Positions 44,355 to 54,253 of a stretch of 64,000 bases of DNA are shown piece by piece (position 1 is the first letter of the stretch; each line of letters starts with the position of its first letter). The DNA lies in assembly GCA_025356475.1 (NCBI GenBank), contig JANXSX010000150.1:186001-250000 (forward strand), written 5' to 3'. The position numbers were made by a program, and so were the translations under genes. Source of the DNA: Isosphaeraceae bacterium. GTDB lineage: Bacteria; Planctomycetota; Planctomycetia; Isosphaerales; Isosphaeraceae. Below the pieces are notes generated by a model. The model saw nothing but the letters and a program-made list of their open reading frames with translations, did not search any database and was not told the DNA's origin.

Positions 44355-44399
44355 GGCATTCTGGCGAGAGTACCGGAACCCTCGAATCTAATCCTGCGT

Positions 44400-44425
44400 C
44401 GGACCCTTCCACTCGGAAGGGTCCG
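44400..44425. terminator. Second hairpin between clpC and the amidohydrolase gene
   Basis: A perfect 11-pair stem CGGACCCTTCC/GGAAGGGTCCG with an ACTC loop, 23 bases beyond the stop of the minus-strand amidohydrolase gene. It has no T run. Confidence 0.5.
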
Positions 44426-44448
44426 AAAGCGACCAGCCAATGATTGGC

Positions 44449-47400
44449 TTAGCGTTGGCTCCCAGCTCCTACCCCTGCGGTTCCTGCGGCAGGAACGCTT
44501 GGCGTGGTGCGATTTGACTTCGGTCGGTCGAGGCCGAGGGGAGCGCTTCCTGCCTGAACTTCGTCCAGTCTTTGACTGTACTTGGCGTAGAGCTTCGTCT
44601 GCTTGCTCTCGGGTGCAATCGGTTTGCCGCCGATGAACAGGACCTTGACCTCGGTTGTGGGCTGAAGGATGTGTCCTGCCGATATGACGAGGTTGGCCCG
44701 CTTCCCAACTTCCAGTGAACCGACGAGGTCGTCGATTCCCAAGATCTTGGCCGGATTGATGGTCACTGCCTTGATCGCTTCGGCTTCAGGGAGCCCGTAT
44801 GCGACTGCGGTTGCTGCTTCGTATGGCAAGTTTCGTGCAGCGGTCGCTTGATCCGGTCCGCCACCGATCGAGCGGATGGCGAACGGAACTCCCGCAGCGA
44901 ACAATTTGCCGGGGTTGGCATAGGCAGCGTCATAGGGCTCGGTCTGCCCACCGGGGTCGACAAGCGTTCCTGCCACCAGCACAGGCACATTCGCCGCCTT
45001 CAACTCGGAAGCGACCTTCCAGGCTTCGGTTCCACCTGTGATCGCGCCTTTAAGTTTGAGATCCTTGATCATCGCCAAGGCGTCGAGGATCTCAACCTTA
45101 TGCGAGGCCCTAAAGATCACCAGTTTCTCCCCCTTGGCGAACGGGAGCAGGGCGACGAGCCGAGGATCGGGAGTTGGCAGGTTCACCTTTCGCGTCACGG
45201 CCCCTGTACGGACCTTGTCGTAAGCCAGAGCCTTGGTGAACTCGTCTTTGATCGCATCCAGGCGTTCTTTACGACGGTTGTTGCCCGCGTCATCGCCACC
45301 GGCTGCAGCCCCTCCACCCCGGCGACGAGCTGAGTCAGGATCAACCGCCACATAAGTTGGCAAGTTGATGACCAGGCCCACGCCATCGCGAATGGTCATC
45401 TCTGTCGGAATCCAGCCGCTCCACTCAACGGCGGCCCCCTGCCCTGCAATGATGCCACCCGAGGGCATGACAAAACTGGTCAGGATTCCATTCGCACGAG
45501 TGACAGGGATGATCTCGCTGTCTGGGTGCAAGGCTGTGCTCGTCCTGAGTTCCGGCTGATATTGAGCGCTATCGGCGAAATCCTTGGTCTCGTCCAGACT
45601 ACCGATCTCGATCAGCCCGACAGGCGTGCCGGCATCAACCAGGCCTGGCCAGACGTCAAATCCTTTGGCATCAATGACCTGGGCATTGGTTGGGATTGCC
45701 AGCGATGGGCCACCGATCGCCGCGATCTTTCCAGCGTCGATCACTACCACTCCGTCCGCGATGTCAGGGCCGGACACAGGATGGACATTGGCACCGACAA
45801 TCACATAGAGACCTTTGGGGTTGACAGCGACATCCAGACTCTTCCCCTTCCCGTCCGAAGTTGGCATCTTTGTGCCACTCTCATGAGGAGAAAGCTTGGC
45901 ATTCTGACGCTCGAAGTAGACCTCCCCTTCGATCAATGTCAATTCACAACGTGCGAACGCGTTGAAAGGATGGGAGTTGAAGAGGGCGATGTCGCCATCC
46001 TTACCCACTTCCAGCGAACCGATCCGGTGATCGAGGCCCAGCTCCTTGGCGGGGTTAATCGTGATGTAAGATAGGGCCGTCTGTTCATCGGCAGTCCCGT
46101 ATTTGAGCATCTTTGCCGCTTCAAGATACAGGTGTCTCACTAACTCTTCGCTATCGCTCTTGATACAGACACGACCGCCTGCCTTGGTGATCAACGCGGC
46201 ATTATGTGGGATGGCGTCGTACGCTTCGACCTTATAGGCCCACCAGTCGGAGAAGGTTGACGAACTCGCCCCATGAGCGGCGATTTCGGCGGCGACTTTG
46301 TAACCCTCGAGGACATGCTGGAGCGATTGAACTCTCACCCCGAAGCGCTCGGCAGTGCGAAGGAGCATCAAGATTTCATCACTACGATAACAGTGACTGT
46401 GGATCTTGATCGATCCATCAAGGATGCCCGCCATGGCTTCGAGACGCAGGTCTTTGCGAGGAGGGGGAACCTTCTTGCCCACCGCCAAATCGGCCTTATA
46501 GGATTGCCACATTGCCTTGTAGGCTTGGCCTTCGAGGAACGCTCGCTCGATGACCGCCTCAACTCCCATACGTGTGTTGGGGAATCGGCCACGAGATCTC
46601 GTCACATTTTCACCAAGGGCAAATTTGATTCCTTGTGGCCCGTCCTTGATCAAGAGGTCTCGACCTGCGAGGCCATACTTGAGCTTGATCACAGCGTCCT
46701 GGCCACCGATCGTGTTGGCCGACCCATGCAAGAGGCGAGCCGAGGTTGTCCCCCCTGCGGCTGCTCGGTAGATCGTGGTATCGTCGCCACTGATGACATC
46801 TTTAACCCGCACATCGGCAACAATTGACAAGCTCATTTCATTGACACCACCGGCGATCGCCATATGCGAGTGAGTATCGATGATGCCTGGCATCGCGACC
46901 ATTCCCTCCGCATCGATCACCTTCGAGTCGGGGAGCGGCGTTACGTCGGGACCGATCGCGCGGATCTTGCCTCCAACCACCAGGATCGAACCCTTCTCGA
47001 TTGTCCCTTGTGGTGATGCAGTCAAGATCTTGGCGTTCTTGATGAACACGTTGCCGCCGGTCTGGAAGCTGGGTTTCCGTGTCGACTCGAACTCGGTCGC
47101 GACGTCAGCGAAGGGGAGTTCCTCTTCCGTCTCCTTGGGCTTGTCGCCCCCTTTTTCTTTGGGCTCGTCTTCGTTCTTGGGGGCCTCTTTCGGATCTGCC
47201 TTCACGGCTTCCTTCGGCTCCACAGCCTTCGGTTCAATCTTCGGATCATCGGGCGTCGGTGTGCCGGCTCGCTTGCGGGCCTCCCCCTTCTTCGTCTCAG
47301 GGGCCTCTTTGGATTCTGCTGCCTTGTCGTCTCCCTTGGTGGCAGCCCCCTTGCCGAAGGCTTTCTTCGAGGCTCCTGCTGGAGTCTTCTCCAAGTCGAA

Positions 47401-48948
47401 CTTCAAACCGTCGGCGAAGACGTAGCGGGGCTTGGCCTTCTCATCTCCGTAGGAGGCGGAGAAAACGACGAGATGTCCAAGTTTGCCGGGTTCGATTGTG
47501 CCTAAACGCTTATCAAGTCCAGCGATCTCCGCCGGACGGATGGTCAACGACTCGATGGCGGCTTCCAGCGGAAGTCCGGCAGCGATGAGCTTGCGGACCT
47601 GGGCGTGAATGGTGTCGGTCTTTGTGAGCCCATCGGTCGCAAGCGCGATCTTGACGCCTGCCTTGTTCAGCACAGAGACGCCTGCGACCCGCTCTTTCCA
47701 GCGGTCGTTCTTGATCTTCAACGTGGCGAGTGCGTCGTCGCGTTCCTTAACCTTCTTCTTGCGATATTCGGCTTCGCTCGGCAGTGTAGGCTCATCGGGG
47801 AAGTCGATCTTATAGACGACCGGAATGTTGCCGCTCCTGAGTCGGTCGGAGACGCGCCAGGCATCGCGTCCACCTACGATCACGGCAGTAGTCCCGAACT
47901 CGTCAGCCAAGTCAAGTACCCGATGGATCTCATCGCGGCTGTTCGCTTCCCACCAGACAGGAAGGGTCTTGATTCTCGCCGCGTACAGAGCCCTCAAGGT
48001 GGGATCGAAAGCCGGCCGTGAGCCACCTATCAACTCGTAGTATGAATCAAGGCTATGTGCATGCTCTGAATCGAGCATGGCTTGTCTTAAGTGAGAAACA
48101 GCCCCCATCAGCGACATGGGGAAGCTGATTGGGGGACGATTGTTGCCGCGACCGGCCGGGGAGATCGCGAGTACCAGTGCCGGAGGGTCGGCCATCGGCC
48201 CGTTGTTGATCCTGGTTGAGAGCGAATCAATCTCGTCACTTCGCGGGCCGGCGGCCATCGCTTCCATCTCGCTGGCACTCATGTGGCAGACGTCGTGATC
48301 GTTACCAAACAGGAACCCACCTGGCGGACGAACGTTGATGTGAAGCGCGACGGGTGACTTGATCAAGGCTTCACGACGGGGCAGACCGCTCAGGCTGGCG
48401 ATCGCGCTTTGGCCAGTTGCAATCGAACCGCCGGGAGCGGCCAGAAGGCTGGTGAAGCCCAATCCACGTCGTTCATCGGCGATCGCATCGGTGAGATCGA
48501 GAGCTGTGGAGACCTCGAACTCCGGCGTCAAACCTGATCGGTTGTCGGGAGGTGTGCTCGGGAGTGCGAAGTCGTTGTATGGGATCGCTCGACCAGTACC
48601 GGTCTTGGACTTGATGGTCTCGGGAGGGATGCCGACCGTCGTGTAGAGATCGATGAAGCCCGGATAAACGAACAGGCCCTTCCCATCGACAACCTCTGCG
48701 TCAAAAGGAATCTCAACCTTATCGGCGGGGCCGACCGATTCGATGACCCCATCGCGAATAATGACGGTGCCCGGAAGGATCGTCGCCCCACGCACTGGAA
48801 CGATGGTCGCCCCTTGAATTGCGTAGGCAGCCGGCTTGTAGTCGGGACGTCGATCGGCCATCACAGCCGCCGCTGATGCCGTTAAGACGGCGGTGAAAAG
48901 CAGGGTAAGACCGCGCGAGCGCGCGAGTCCACGGAGCAGAAGGATCAT
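44449..48948 (-). CDS. Exported protein with three tandem amidohydrolase-like domains
   Basis: About 1499 residues from ATG 48948 (MILLLRGLARSRGLTLLFTA), which begins a signal peptide; the frame is open 48 codons upstream. Three copies of the amidohydrolase layout are visible, each opening with a small beta-domain phrase: AIQGATIVPVRGATILPGTV, NVFIKNAKILTASPQGTIEK and VIVGANVHPVSGPDIADGVV. Each ends in a PAE/PAK-type closing motif (PAEIAGLDKRLGTIEPGK, PAKELGLDHRIGSLEVGK, PAKILGIDDLVGSLEVGK). Only the second domain has the metal-binding HxH (IIDTHSHMA). The first has DLYTT and the third DAGTP at that place. A Lys/Glu/Pro-rich linker of about 90 residues separates domains one and two. The substrate is unknown; peptidase- or imidazolonepropionase-like relatives are exported. 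Confidence 0.88.
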   Translation of the reverse strand: MILLLRGLARSRGLTLLFTAVLTASAAAVMADRRPDYKPAAYAIQGATIVPVRGATILPGTVIIRDGVIESVGPADKVEIPFDAEVVDGKGLFVYPGFIDLYTTVGIPPETIKSKTGTGRAIPYNDFALPSTPPDNRSGLTPEFEVSTALDLTDAIADERRGLGFTSLLAAPGGSIATGQSAIASLSGLPRREALIKSPVALHINVRPPGGFLFGNDHDVCHMSASEMEAMAAGPRSDEIDSLSTRINNGPMADPPALVLAISPAGRGNNRPPISFPMSLMGAVSHLRQAMLDSEHAHSLDSYYELIGGSRPAFDPTLRALYAARIKTLPVWWEANSRDEIHRVLDLADEFGTTAVIVGGRDAWRVSDRLRSGNIPVVYKIDFPDEPTLPSEAEYRKKKVKERDDALATLKIKNDRWKERVAGVSVLNKAGVKIALATDGLTKTDTIHAQVRKLIAAGLPLEAAIESLTIRPAEIAGLDKRLGTIEPGKLGHLVVFSASYGDEKAKPRYVFADGLKFDLEKTPAGASKKAFGKGAATKGDDKAAESKEAPETKKGEARKRAGTPTPDDPKIEPKAVEPKEAVKADPKEAPKNEDEPKEKGGDKPKETEEELPFADVATEFESTRKPSFQTGGNVFIKNAKILTASPQGTIEKGSILVVGGKIRAIGPDVTPLPDSKVIDAEGMVAMPGIIDTHSHMAIAGGVNEMSLSIVADVRVKDVISGDDTTIYRAAAGGTTSARLLHGSANTIGGQDAVIKLKYGLAGRDLLIKDGPQGIKFALGENVTRSRGRFPNTRMGVEAVIERAFLEGQAYKAMWQSYKADLAVGKKVPPPRKDLRLEAMAGILDGSIKIHSHCYRSDEILMLLRTAERFGVRVQSLQHVLEGYKVAAEIAAHGASSSTFSDWWAYKVEAYDAIPHNAALITKAGGRVCIKSDSEELVRHLYLEAAKMLKYGTADEQTALSYITINPAKELGLDHRIGSLEVGKDGDIALFNSHPFNAFARCELTLIEGEVYFERQNAKLSPHESGTKMPTSDGKGKSLDVAVNPKGLYVIVGANVHPVSGPDIADGVVVIDAGKIAAIGGPSLAIPTNAQVIDAKGFDVWPGLVDAGTPVGLIEIGSLDETKDFADSAQYQPELRTSTALHPDSEIIPVTRANGILTSFVMPSGGIIAGQGAAVEWSGWIPTEMTIRDGVGLVINLPTYVAVDPDSARRRGGGAAAGGDDAGNNRRKERLDAIKDEFTKALAYDKVRTGAVTRKVNLPTPDPRLVALLPFAKGEKLVIFRASHKVEILDALAMIKDLKLKGAITGGTEAWKVASELKAANVPVLVAGTLVDPGGQTEPYDAAYANPGKLFAAGVPFAIRSIGGGPDQATAARNLPYEAATAVAYGLPEAEAIKAVTINPAKILGIDDLVGSLEVGKRANLVISAGHILQPTTEVKVLFIGGKPIAPESKQTKLYAKYSQRLDEVQAGSAPLGLDRPKSNRTTPSVPAAGTAGVGAGSQR

Positions 48949-49167
48949 CAGAAGAGGCTCCCGGCGCTGGGCGGCACCGCGAAAGGTGTGGGAATCGGTA
49001 CGTCGGTCGAAGGCGTCGAACCGTCCGATCCGCAGGGAGAGTCGCGAACCGAAGCGAGGCAAAGACGAGCCTCGGGCGGTGCCCGCTCGCATTTGTGACC
49101 TGTCAGTCTTAACATCCCATCAGGCCAGGGACAAGCACTGACTCACTCCCGATCCCAAGAGAGACCC

Positions 49168-51540
49168 ATGCCGCTCACTTTCCGCTGTCTTAGCATCCTC
49201 ATTCCACTTTCGCTCGGGGTGGCAGTCCATGCCGATCCGGCAAGTCAGATCTTCACCGGAGCCCAGTTGCCGGAGACGGTTCAGGTCGCAAAAGACAAGG
49301 ACCTATTCGTCAAGGTTTGGAGTTCGCCCGACACGAAATATGCACTCAGTCAGGACGGCACTCGAGTCGAGATTCGTTACGAATCGGGTACTGAGGCCGC
49401 TCGACCGCGCTGGAATACAATCGGCAAAGTGTCATCCCCAACAGGATCGATCCGCTTCGAGGCCAATGCCGAGAGGGCAACGAGGCATCCATCCCCCGCT
49501 CTTCTCTTGATCACGGAGGACGAGAAGTTCGAGCCCAAGGCCGAAATGGACATCCTCCGAGGTCGGCTCGATACTGCGGCACCAACTGCGGACTTGCGAC
49601 GCATGAAGATCCGCACCAATGCGGAGGGGGCGGGCTTCCGGGCTCCCGAGAACGTCCAGGCTTGGAAGGATCGGGCCGAAGCCGTTCGAACTCAGTTGCT
49701 CGTCACTCAAGGGCTTTGGCCCCTCTTCCCGAAGACCGATCTTAACCCCAAGATCGGAGGCATGCTTGATCGCGACGGGTACACCATTGAGAAAGTGGTT
49801 CTTGAGACGATGCCCGGCTTCACTCTGAGCGGGAATCTCTATCGTCCCAAGGGTAAGGAGGGCAGGCTACCCGGCTTGCTCTGCCCTCACGGACACTGGG
49901 CGGATGGTCGGGTGAATGAGACGGTCCAGCAGCGCTGCATCGCGTGGGCAAAGTTAGGCGCGGTGGTTTTCATGTATGACATGGTGGGCTATGCCGATAG
50001 TAAAGAGTTCAAGCATGTCTTCTTGAACGATCGCCTCAATCGTTGGGGCCTGAGTCTGGTCACGCTCCAGACGTTTAACAGCATCCGGGCTCTCGACTGG
50101 CTGTCGAGTCTGACGGATGTTGACCCTGCCCGGATCGGTTGCACAGGTGAGTCGGGCGGGGGCACCCAAACGTTCTTACTGACCGCGATCGACCAAAGGA
50201 TCAAAGTCGCCGCTCCGGTCGTGATGGTTTCCGATAGCTTCCAGGGGGGCTGCGTCTGCGAAAATTGTGCGGGATTAAGGCTGGGGACAGATAACGTCGA
50301 GTTCGCAGCTCTCTGCGCGCCCCGACCGATGAAACTGGTCGGAGCCACCGGCGATTGGACTGCGATGACGATGACGAATGCCTACCCTGCTCTGATGGGT
50401 GTCTATTCTCTCTACGGTGCGCCCGATCGGCTCTCAGCCGACGTTTATGACTTTGAGCATAACTACAATCAAACGACACGCAACTCCGTTTACGCCTTCA
50501 TGGGGAAATGGCTCCTGGGCATCAATGATCCCGAGAAGACGCGTGAAGGGGCTCAGACGATCGAGAAGCCTGAGGATCTGTTCACGTTCAACAAGGAGAA
50601 TCTCGCACCCTCCGACCTGAAGACGGTCGATCAACTTGAGAGAACCTTGATCGACTTGATGCAGCGGCAAGTCGAGAAGTTGGCACCAACGAGTGTCACC
50701 GCCAACTGGGAGGCCTCACGAGACTTACTCCTCAAGGGGCTGACTGTCCGTTTGGGACACAAGAACCCAAGTCCCGGTGAGTTGGTCGGCCAGAAGGTCC
50801 GGCGGGTGAGACGACACGGACTCCTGATTATCCACGAGACCGTAGGTCGCAAGCATCAGGGCGATCAAATCCCAGTGGTTCGCCTCATTCCGGAGAAGGC
50901 GACCGGTCGTTCGACAATAATTGTGAGTGAACGAGGCAAGGCCGCCTTGCTCGGGCCGGACGGCACACCGAGCGGGTTTGTGCAGGCACTCCTCGATCGC
51001 GGTCAGGAGGTTATTGGATTCGACCCGTTCCTTGCGGGCGAAGCGTTTGATCCAGTGACCGGTGCAAAGTCTCGTCCCCAGACTGTGCACTTCGATACCT
51101 ACAATCCATCACTGGCAGCCGACCGGATCCAGGATCTAGCCACAGTACTGGCGTGGGCGGGATCGCAGCCCGAGGTTCGAGAGGTCAGTCTCTTTGCGAG
51201 TGGTTCGATTGCGCCGCTCGTTCTGCTGGCGAGGCCTACTTTGCCGGGACTCGCTCGGACGGTGATCGACTTGGATGGCTTCGACTACGGCGATGGTTCA
51301 GGAGCGATTCCTAAGGGTATCGACCTTCCTGGCTGCCTCCAGTTCGGCGGACTCAAAGTTGCGACCGCTTTGACCGCTCCTCAGTCTCTCTGGTTGGGGG
51401 GGCATCCCGGCAGCTTCGATCGGGCATGGCCGATCAAGTCCTATCAGCTCGCAGATGGGTCTCAGCTCTTGAAGCTCCAGCCGAATTCCATCGACCTCGC
51501 CGATGCTGCATCTTGGATCGATACCGGCGAGGTCAAATGA
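49168..51540 (+). CDS. Exported alpha/beta hydrolase, acetyl-xylan-esterase-like, with a second hydrolase-like half
   Basis: 790 residues with a signal peptide (MPLTFRCLSILIPLSLGVAVHA). The catalytic module (about 200-480) has LLCPHGHWADGR, the nucleophile elbow GCTGESGGGTQT and the His in DFEHNYNQTTR. This is the planctomycete esterase/dienelactone-hydrolase-like family often linked with polysaccharide de-acylation. From about residue 560 a second alpha/beta-like region follows (RLIPEKATGRSTIIVSERGK, VSLFASGSIAPLVLL), without a nucleophile Ser in a GxSxG elbow. It is divergent from the amidohydrolase gene, with 219 bases between. The substrate cannot be named. Confidence 0.85.
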   Translation: MPLTFRCLSILIPLSLGVAVHADPASQIFTGAQLPETVQVAKDKDLFVKVWSSPDTKYALSQDGTRVEIRYESGTEAARPRWNTIGKVSSPTGSIRFEANAERATRHPSPALLLITEDEKFEPKAEMDILRGRLDTAAPTADLRRMKIRTNAEGAGFRAPENVQAWKDRAEAVRTQLLVTQGLWPLFPKTDLNPKIGGMLDRDGYTIEKVVLETMPGFTLSGNLYRPKGKEGRLPGLLCPHGHWADGRVNETVQQRCIAWAKLGAVVFMYDMVGYADSKEFKHVFLNDRLNRWGLSLVTLQTFNSIRALDWLSSLTDVDPARIGCTGESGGGTQTFLLTAIDQRIKVAAPVVMVSDSFQGGCVCENCAGLRLGTDNVEFAALCAPRPMKLVGATGDWTAMTMTNAYPALMGVYSLYGAPDRLSADVYDFEHNYNQTTRNSVYAFMGKWLLGINDPEKTREGAQTIEKPEDLFTFNKENLAPSDLKTVDQLERTLIDLMQRQVEKLAPTSVTANWEASRDLLLKGLTVRLGHKNPSPGELVGQKVRRVRRHGLLIIHETVGRKHQGDQIPVVRLIPEKATGRSTIIVSERGKAALLGPDGTPSGFVQALLDRGQEVIGFDPFLAGEAFDPVTGAKSRPQTVHFDTYNPSLAADRIQDLATVLAWAGSQPEVREVSLFASGSIAPLVLLARPTLPGLARTVIDLDGFDYGDGSGAIPKGIDLPGCLQFGGLKVATALTAPQSLWLGGHPGSFDRAWPIKSYQLADGSQLLKLQPNSIDLADAASWIDTGEVK

Positions 51541-51573
51541 GAGGGCGATTGTGGACGTTCGGTGACTCGTGAC

Positions 51574-52521
51574 CTAATTCAGGTCGGCGACGAGTGGTCC
51601 TGCGAGTCCCCGGTGGAAGAACAGCTTTCCGGGGAGAGTTGGCATGAATGAGCTGGGGACCCACGGGTCGGGGCCGTAGCGCAAGGTCATCCAGAGGCTG
51701 AGCCCTTGCCACTGCATGCCACGATCGAAGACGCCGTCGGCCCCACCAATGATCCGATCGGCCTGGAGGAAAAGTCCTGGGCCGATCGTATTGGCAAAGG
51801 CGGGTACAAGGGTGGTTCGACTCTTAAAGCTTGTCAGGGCGTTCTGCTCAATCGTCAGTGGGTGGAGCATCGCTCCGATCCGATGGGTCTGCTTTTTCCA
51901 CTCGTCAAGTGTGAACTCAGCAGCGAAGTGGGGCTCCCAGAACGCAATGTGGCAGACTCGGCCAATACCGAAGATCACCGACAGCTCGGCTCCTTTGGCT
52001 TTCAGGTCAGCGATCTGATCGGCATAGTTTGGAAGCGAGTCCTTGGTGGCAAAGTGGCGCTGAGCGATCGGGACCGTCAATGCACCAAGTGGGCCGTAAA
52101 AGGCGGCCTGCATCGCGTATTGGAATGCGCCTGGATTCGTGGGAGGAAGCGTATCCCCTTCGCGATTTGACCACTCGTCCATGTTGAATCCATGGACATG
52201 ATCACACGGGATGTTCCACTCTTTGAGGAAGTAGACCGCCCACCGGTACATCCCCATCGGGCCGACAGGCAAGATCAAGGCTGAGGGTCTGCCCAGTTCG
52301 CGTGCCTTGCGGATCGTCTGGGCAATCTCGTGGCCGAGCATCACGTCGAAGTCCTGGGTGCTCTCAGTCAGGATCAGTTCGAAGTCCGGATGCCACCAAG
52401 GCTGGCGGACCCCGATCGATTCTGGAGTGTCGGATGCACATGCATCAATGAGACCGAGGTCCCATCCCTTGGGAAGGAACCCCTCCATCATCGAGCCGGC
52501 GAAGGTCGTCAATAAATTCAT
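51574..52521 (-). CDS. Glucosamine-6-phosphate deaminase-like protein, diverged active site
   Basis: 315 residues of the NagB/6-phosphogluconolactonase fold. NagB-like features are [10 protein letters not shown], with the Asp that in NagB opens the catalytic sequence, and [15 protein letters not shown] at the second motif. NagB has GIGxDGHIAFNEP there, so the catalytic Asp is Val, the following Gly is Cys, and Asn is Trp, while His and Glu are kept. It also has [16 protein letters not shown] where NagB binds the phosphate. It belongs to a side branch of the family with unknown substrate. The gene is convergent with the esterase gene, 33 bases apart. Confidence 0.75.
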   Translation of the reverse strand: MNLLTTFAGSMMEGFLPKGWDLGLIDACASDTPESIGVRQPWWHPDFELILTESTQDFDVMLGHEIAQTIRKARELGRPSALILPVGPMGMYRWAVYFLKEWNIPCDHVHGFNMDEWSNREGDTLPPTNPGAFQYAMQAAFYGPLGALTVPIAQRHFATKDSLPNYADQIADLKAKGAELSVIFGIGRVCHIAFWEPHFAAEFTLDEWKKQTHRIGAMLHPLTIEQNALTSFKSRTTLVPAFANTIGPGLFLQADRIIGGADGVFDRGMQWQGLSLWMTLRYGPDPWVPSSFMPTLPGKLFFHRGLAGPLVADLN

Positions 52522-52720
52522 GACGCTGCTCGATCTGTTTGGAGAACGACACGCGATAAGTGACGAACCGGATCGGATGATCCAGGAGGCGGACCGAGCC
52601 CTCTACCAGGAGAAGTCCGCTAGAAGTAACGTCGTCTGGGGCTGGGATCCAGGTCGTCCCTTACCGATCTCAGGGGAATCCCTGATCCCAGACCTGCTGA
52701 CAAGTCACTCGATGCGCTGA
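52520..52720 (+). pseudogene. Possible GGDEF-domain tail remnant
   Basis: A 66-residue open frame between genes contains [20 protein letters not shown], which looks like the last helix of GGDEF diguanylate cyclases (the ADxALYxAKxxGRN pattern). Nothing upstream on the same strand gives the rest of the domain; that stretch is antisense to the NagB-like gene. It could be a decayed fragment or coincidence. Confidence 0.35.
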
Positions 52721-52723
52721 AGT

Positions 52724-53719
52724 TTAGGGAATTGTGACGACGACCTTACCGTGGAGGGTTCCGGCAGCGTCGATAGTGTTCTGCTCGAGGAGCTTTTGAG
52801 CGTTGCTGACCTCCTCTAGTGGAAAGGTTCGACCGATCAAGGCCTTGAGCTTTCCTTCGCTGGCCCACTGGGCGAGTTCTACAGCCGCTGTACGTTGCTC
52901 CTCGGGAGTGGCATTGAACATGGCAAAGCCGATCAAGGCGCAATTGCGAGGGTAGAATGCACCCAAGGGCAGGATCGGCTTTGCGGTCCGGCCAGCCATC
53001 AGGATCATTCGGCCACGTTTGCGCAAGAGCGGGATGCTGATCTCAAGATTCGGCTCGCGCTGGGTTTCGTACCATACGTCGACCCCATCGGGGGCGAACT
53101 CACGGATCCGGGCTGGGATGTCGTCGGTCTTGTAATTGAGTGCGAGATCGGCTCCGAGTTGCGTGCTGAGGGCAACCTTGGCGTCGCTTCCCGCAGAGGT
53201 GATGACCTTGGCTCCAGCGGCCTTGGCCATCTGAACGACCATCGAGCCAACCCCCCCTGTTCCACCAGGGACATACACCGTTTCGCCAGACGCGAGCCTG
53301 CCGAACTGGAATAATCCGAGGTGGGCGGTAATCCCGGTCAATGCCATCGACGCCGCATCTGCGTCTGTCACCGAGTCCGGAGTCTTGTATAAGTACTCCT
53401 CCGAGATCGCAGCGAACTCCGAGGTGCAACCTTGGCGTCCCAACAAGCCATTGTTTGAGCCCCAGACTCGATCGCCAACCGCAAAGCGTGTCGTTCCTGG
53501 CCCGAGAGCTTCGACCGTTCCTGCCACGTCGGTGCCGACGATATAGGGGAATGCCAGCGGCATCGCAATCATACCAGACCTGACATAGAGATCGATCGGA
53601 TTGTAGGAGACTGCATGAACCTTGACGAGGACTTCGCCGGCTTTCGGGGAAGGCTTGGGGAGATCGCCGATTTTGATCGACTCGGCGGGACCGGTTTCCG
53701 TCACAAAGGCAGCACGCAT
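52724..53719 (-). CDS. NADPH:quinone oxidoreductase family (zinc-independent MDR) protein
   Basis: 331 residues of the medium-chain reductase family. The N-terminal GroES-like domain has YNPIDLYVRSGM and PYIVGTDVAGTV, and the nucleotide-binding domain has YVPGGTGGVGSMVVQMAKAAG. The zinc-ligand Cys/Glu set of alcohol dehydrogenases is absent, so it reduces quinones or enones with NADPH. The gene follows a Rieske-type ferredoxin gene by 55 bases on the same strand. Electron transfer between the two is possible but not shown. Confidence 0.9.
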   Translation of the reverse strand: MRAAFVTETGPAESIKIGDLPKPSPKAGEVLVKVHAVSYNPIDLYVRSGMIAMPLAFPYIVGTDVAGTVEALGPGTTRFAVGDRVWGSNNGLLGRQGCTSEFAAISEEYLYKTPDSVTDADAASMALTGITAHLGLFQFGRLASGETVYVPGGTGGVGSMVVQMAKAAGAKVITSAGSDAKVALSTQLGADLALNYKTDDIPARIREFAPDGVDVWYETQREPNLEISIPLLRKRGRMILMAGRTAKPILPLGAFYPRNCALIGFAMFNATPEEQRTAAVELAQWASEGKLKALIGRTFPLEEVSNAQKLLEQNTIDAAGTLHGKVVVTIP

Positions 53720-53774
53720 GGTGTGATCCTTTCAGGATATAAAACGTGTTTCTTGAATAAGAGCTTAATCCCTT

Positions 53775-54089
53775 TCAAACGACACAGATCTGGATTGCAT
53801 CGCCTTCAACCCGGACCGGATAACTACCGATCTTGGTTCGAGGGCTATCGAGCCAGGTGCCGTTTTCGAGGCTGAAACGCCATCCGTGCCAGAGACACGT
53901 GACGCTCTTATCAAAAATTACTCCCTCGCAGAGGGGGGCACCTTGATGGGGGCAGGCATTGTCGAGTGCGTAATAGGACCCTTCGTCGAAAAACAAGGCG
54001 ATTTCCCGGCCATCAATTTCGACACAGACCCCACGCCCCTCGATCAACTCACCGACTTGGGCCACAGTTCGGTACGAATGCTCGGCCAA
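53775..54089 (-). CDS. Small Rieske-type 2Fe-2S ferredoxin
   Basis: 104 residues from TTG 54089, with GGAG eight bases upstream. The cluster ligands are CPHQGA (about residues 46-51) and CLWHGW (about 65-70), the two-Cys, two-His set of Rieske ferredoxins of dioxygenases and NirD. There is no membrane segment, so it is a soluble electron carrier. The oxidoreductase gene follows closely on the same strand. No dioxygenase or nitrite reductase gene is nearby. Confidence 0.9.
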   Translation of the reverse strand: MAEHSYRTVAQVGELIEGRGVCVEIDGREIALFFDEGSYYALDNACPHQGAPLCEGVIFDKSVTCLWHGWRFSLENGTWLDSPRTKIGSYPVRVEGDAIQICVV

Positions 54090-54253
54090 GAGTTGGCTCC
54101 ATGTATCAGATTCGAGACCAGTGAGGCGTCCGTCGGTGAGAGTATGAGATCTTCCGGGGTGCCCGGGCTTCTCGTCAACGCGTCATTTTCGCATCATAAC
54201 AGACGAACGGCGTCGAAACAGGCGGTAGCCTCGACCGGTTGGGAGTCTGGCTG

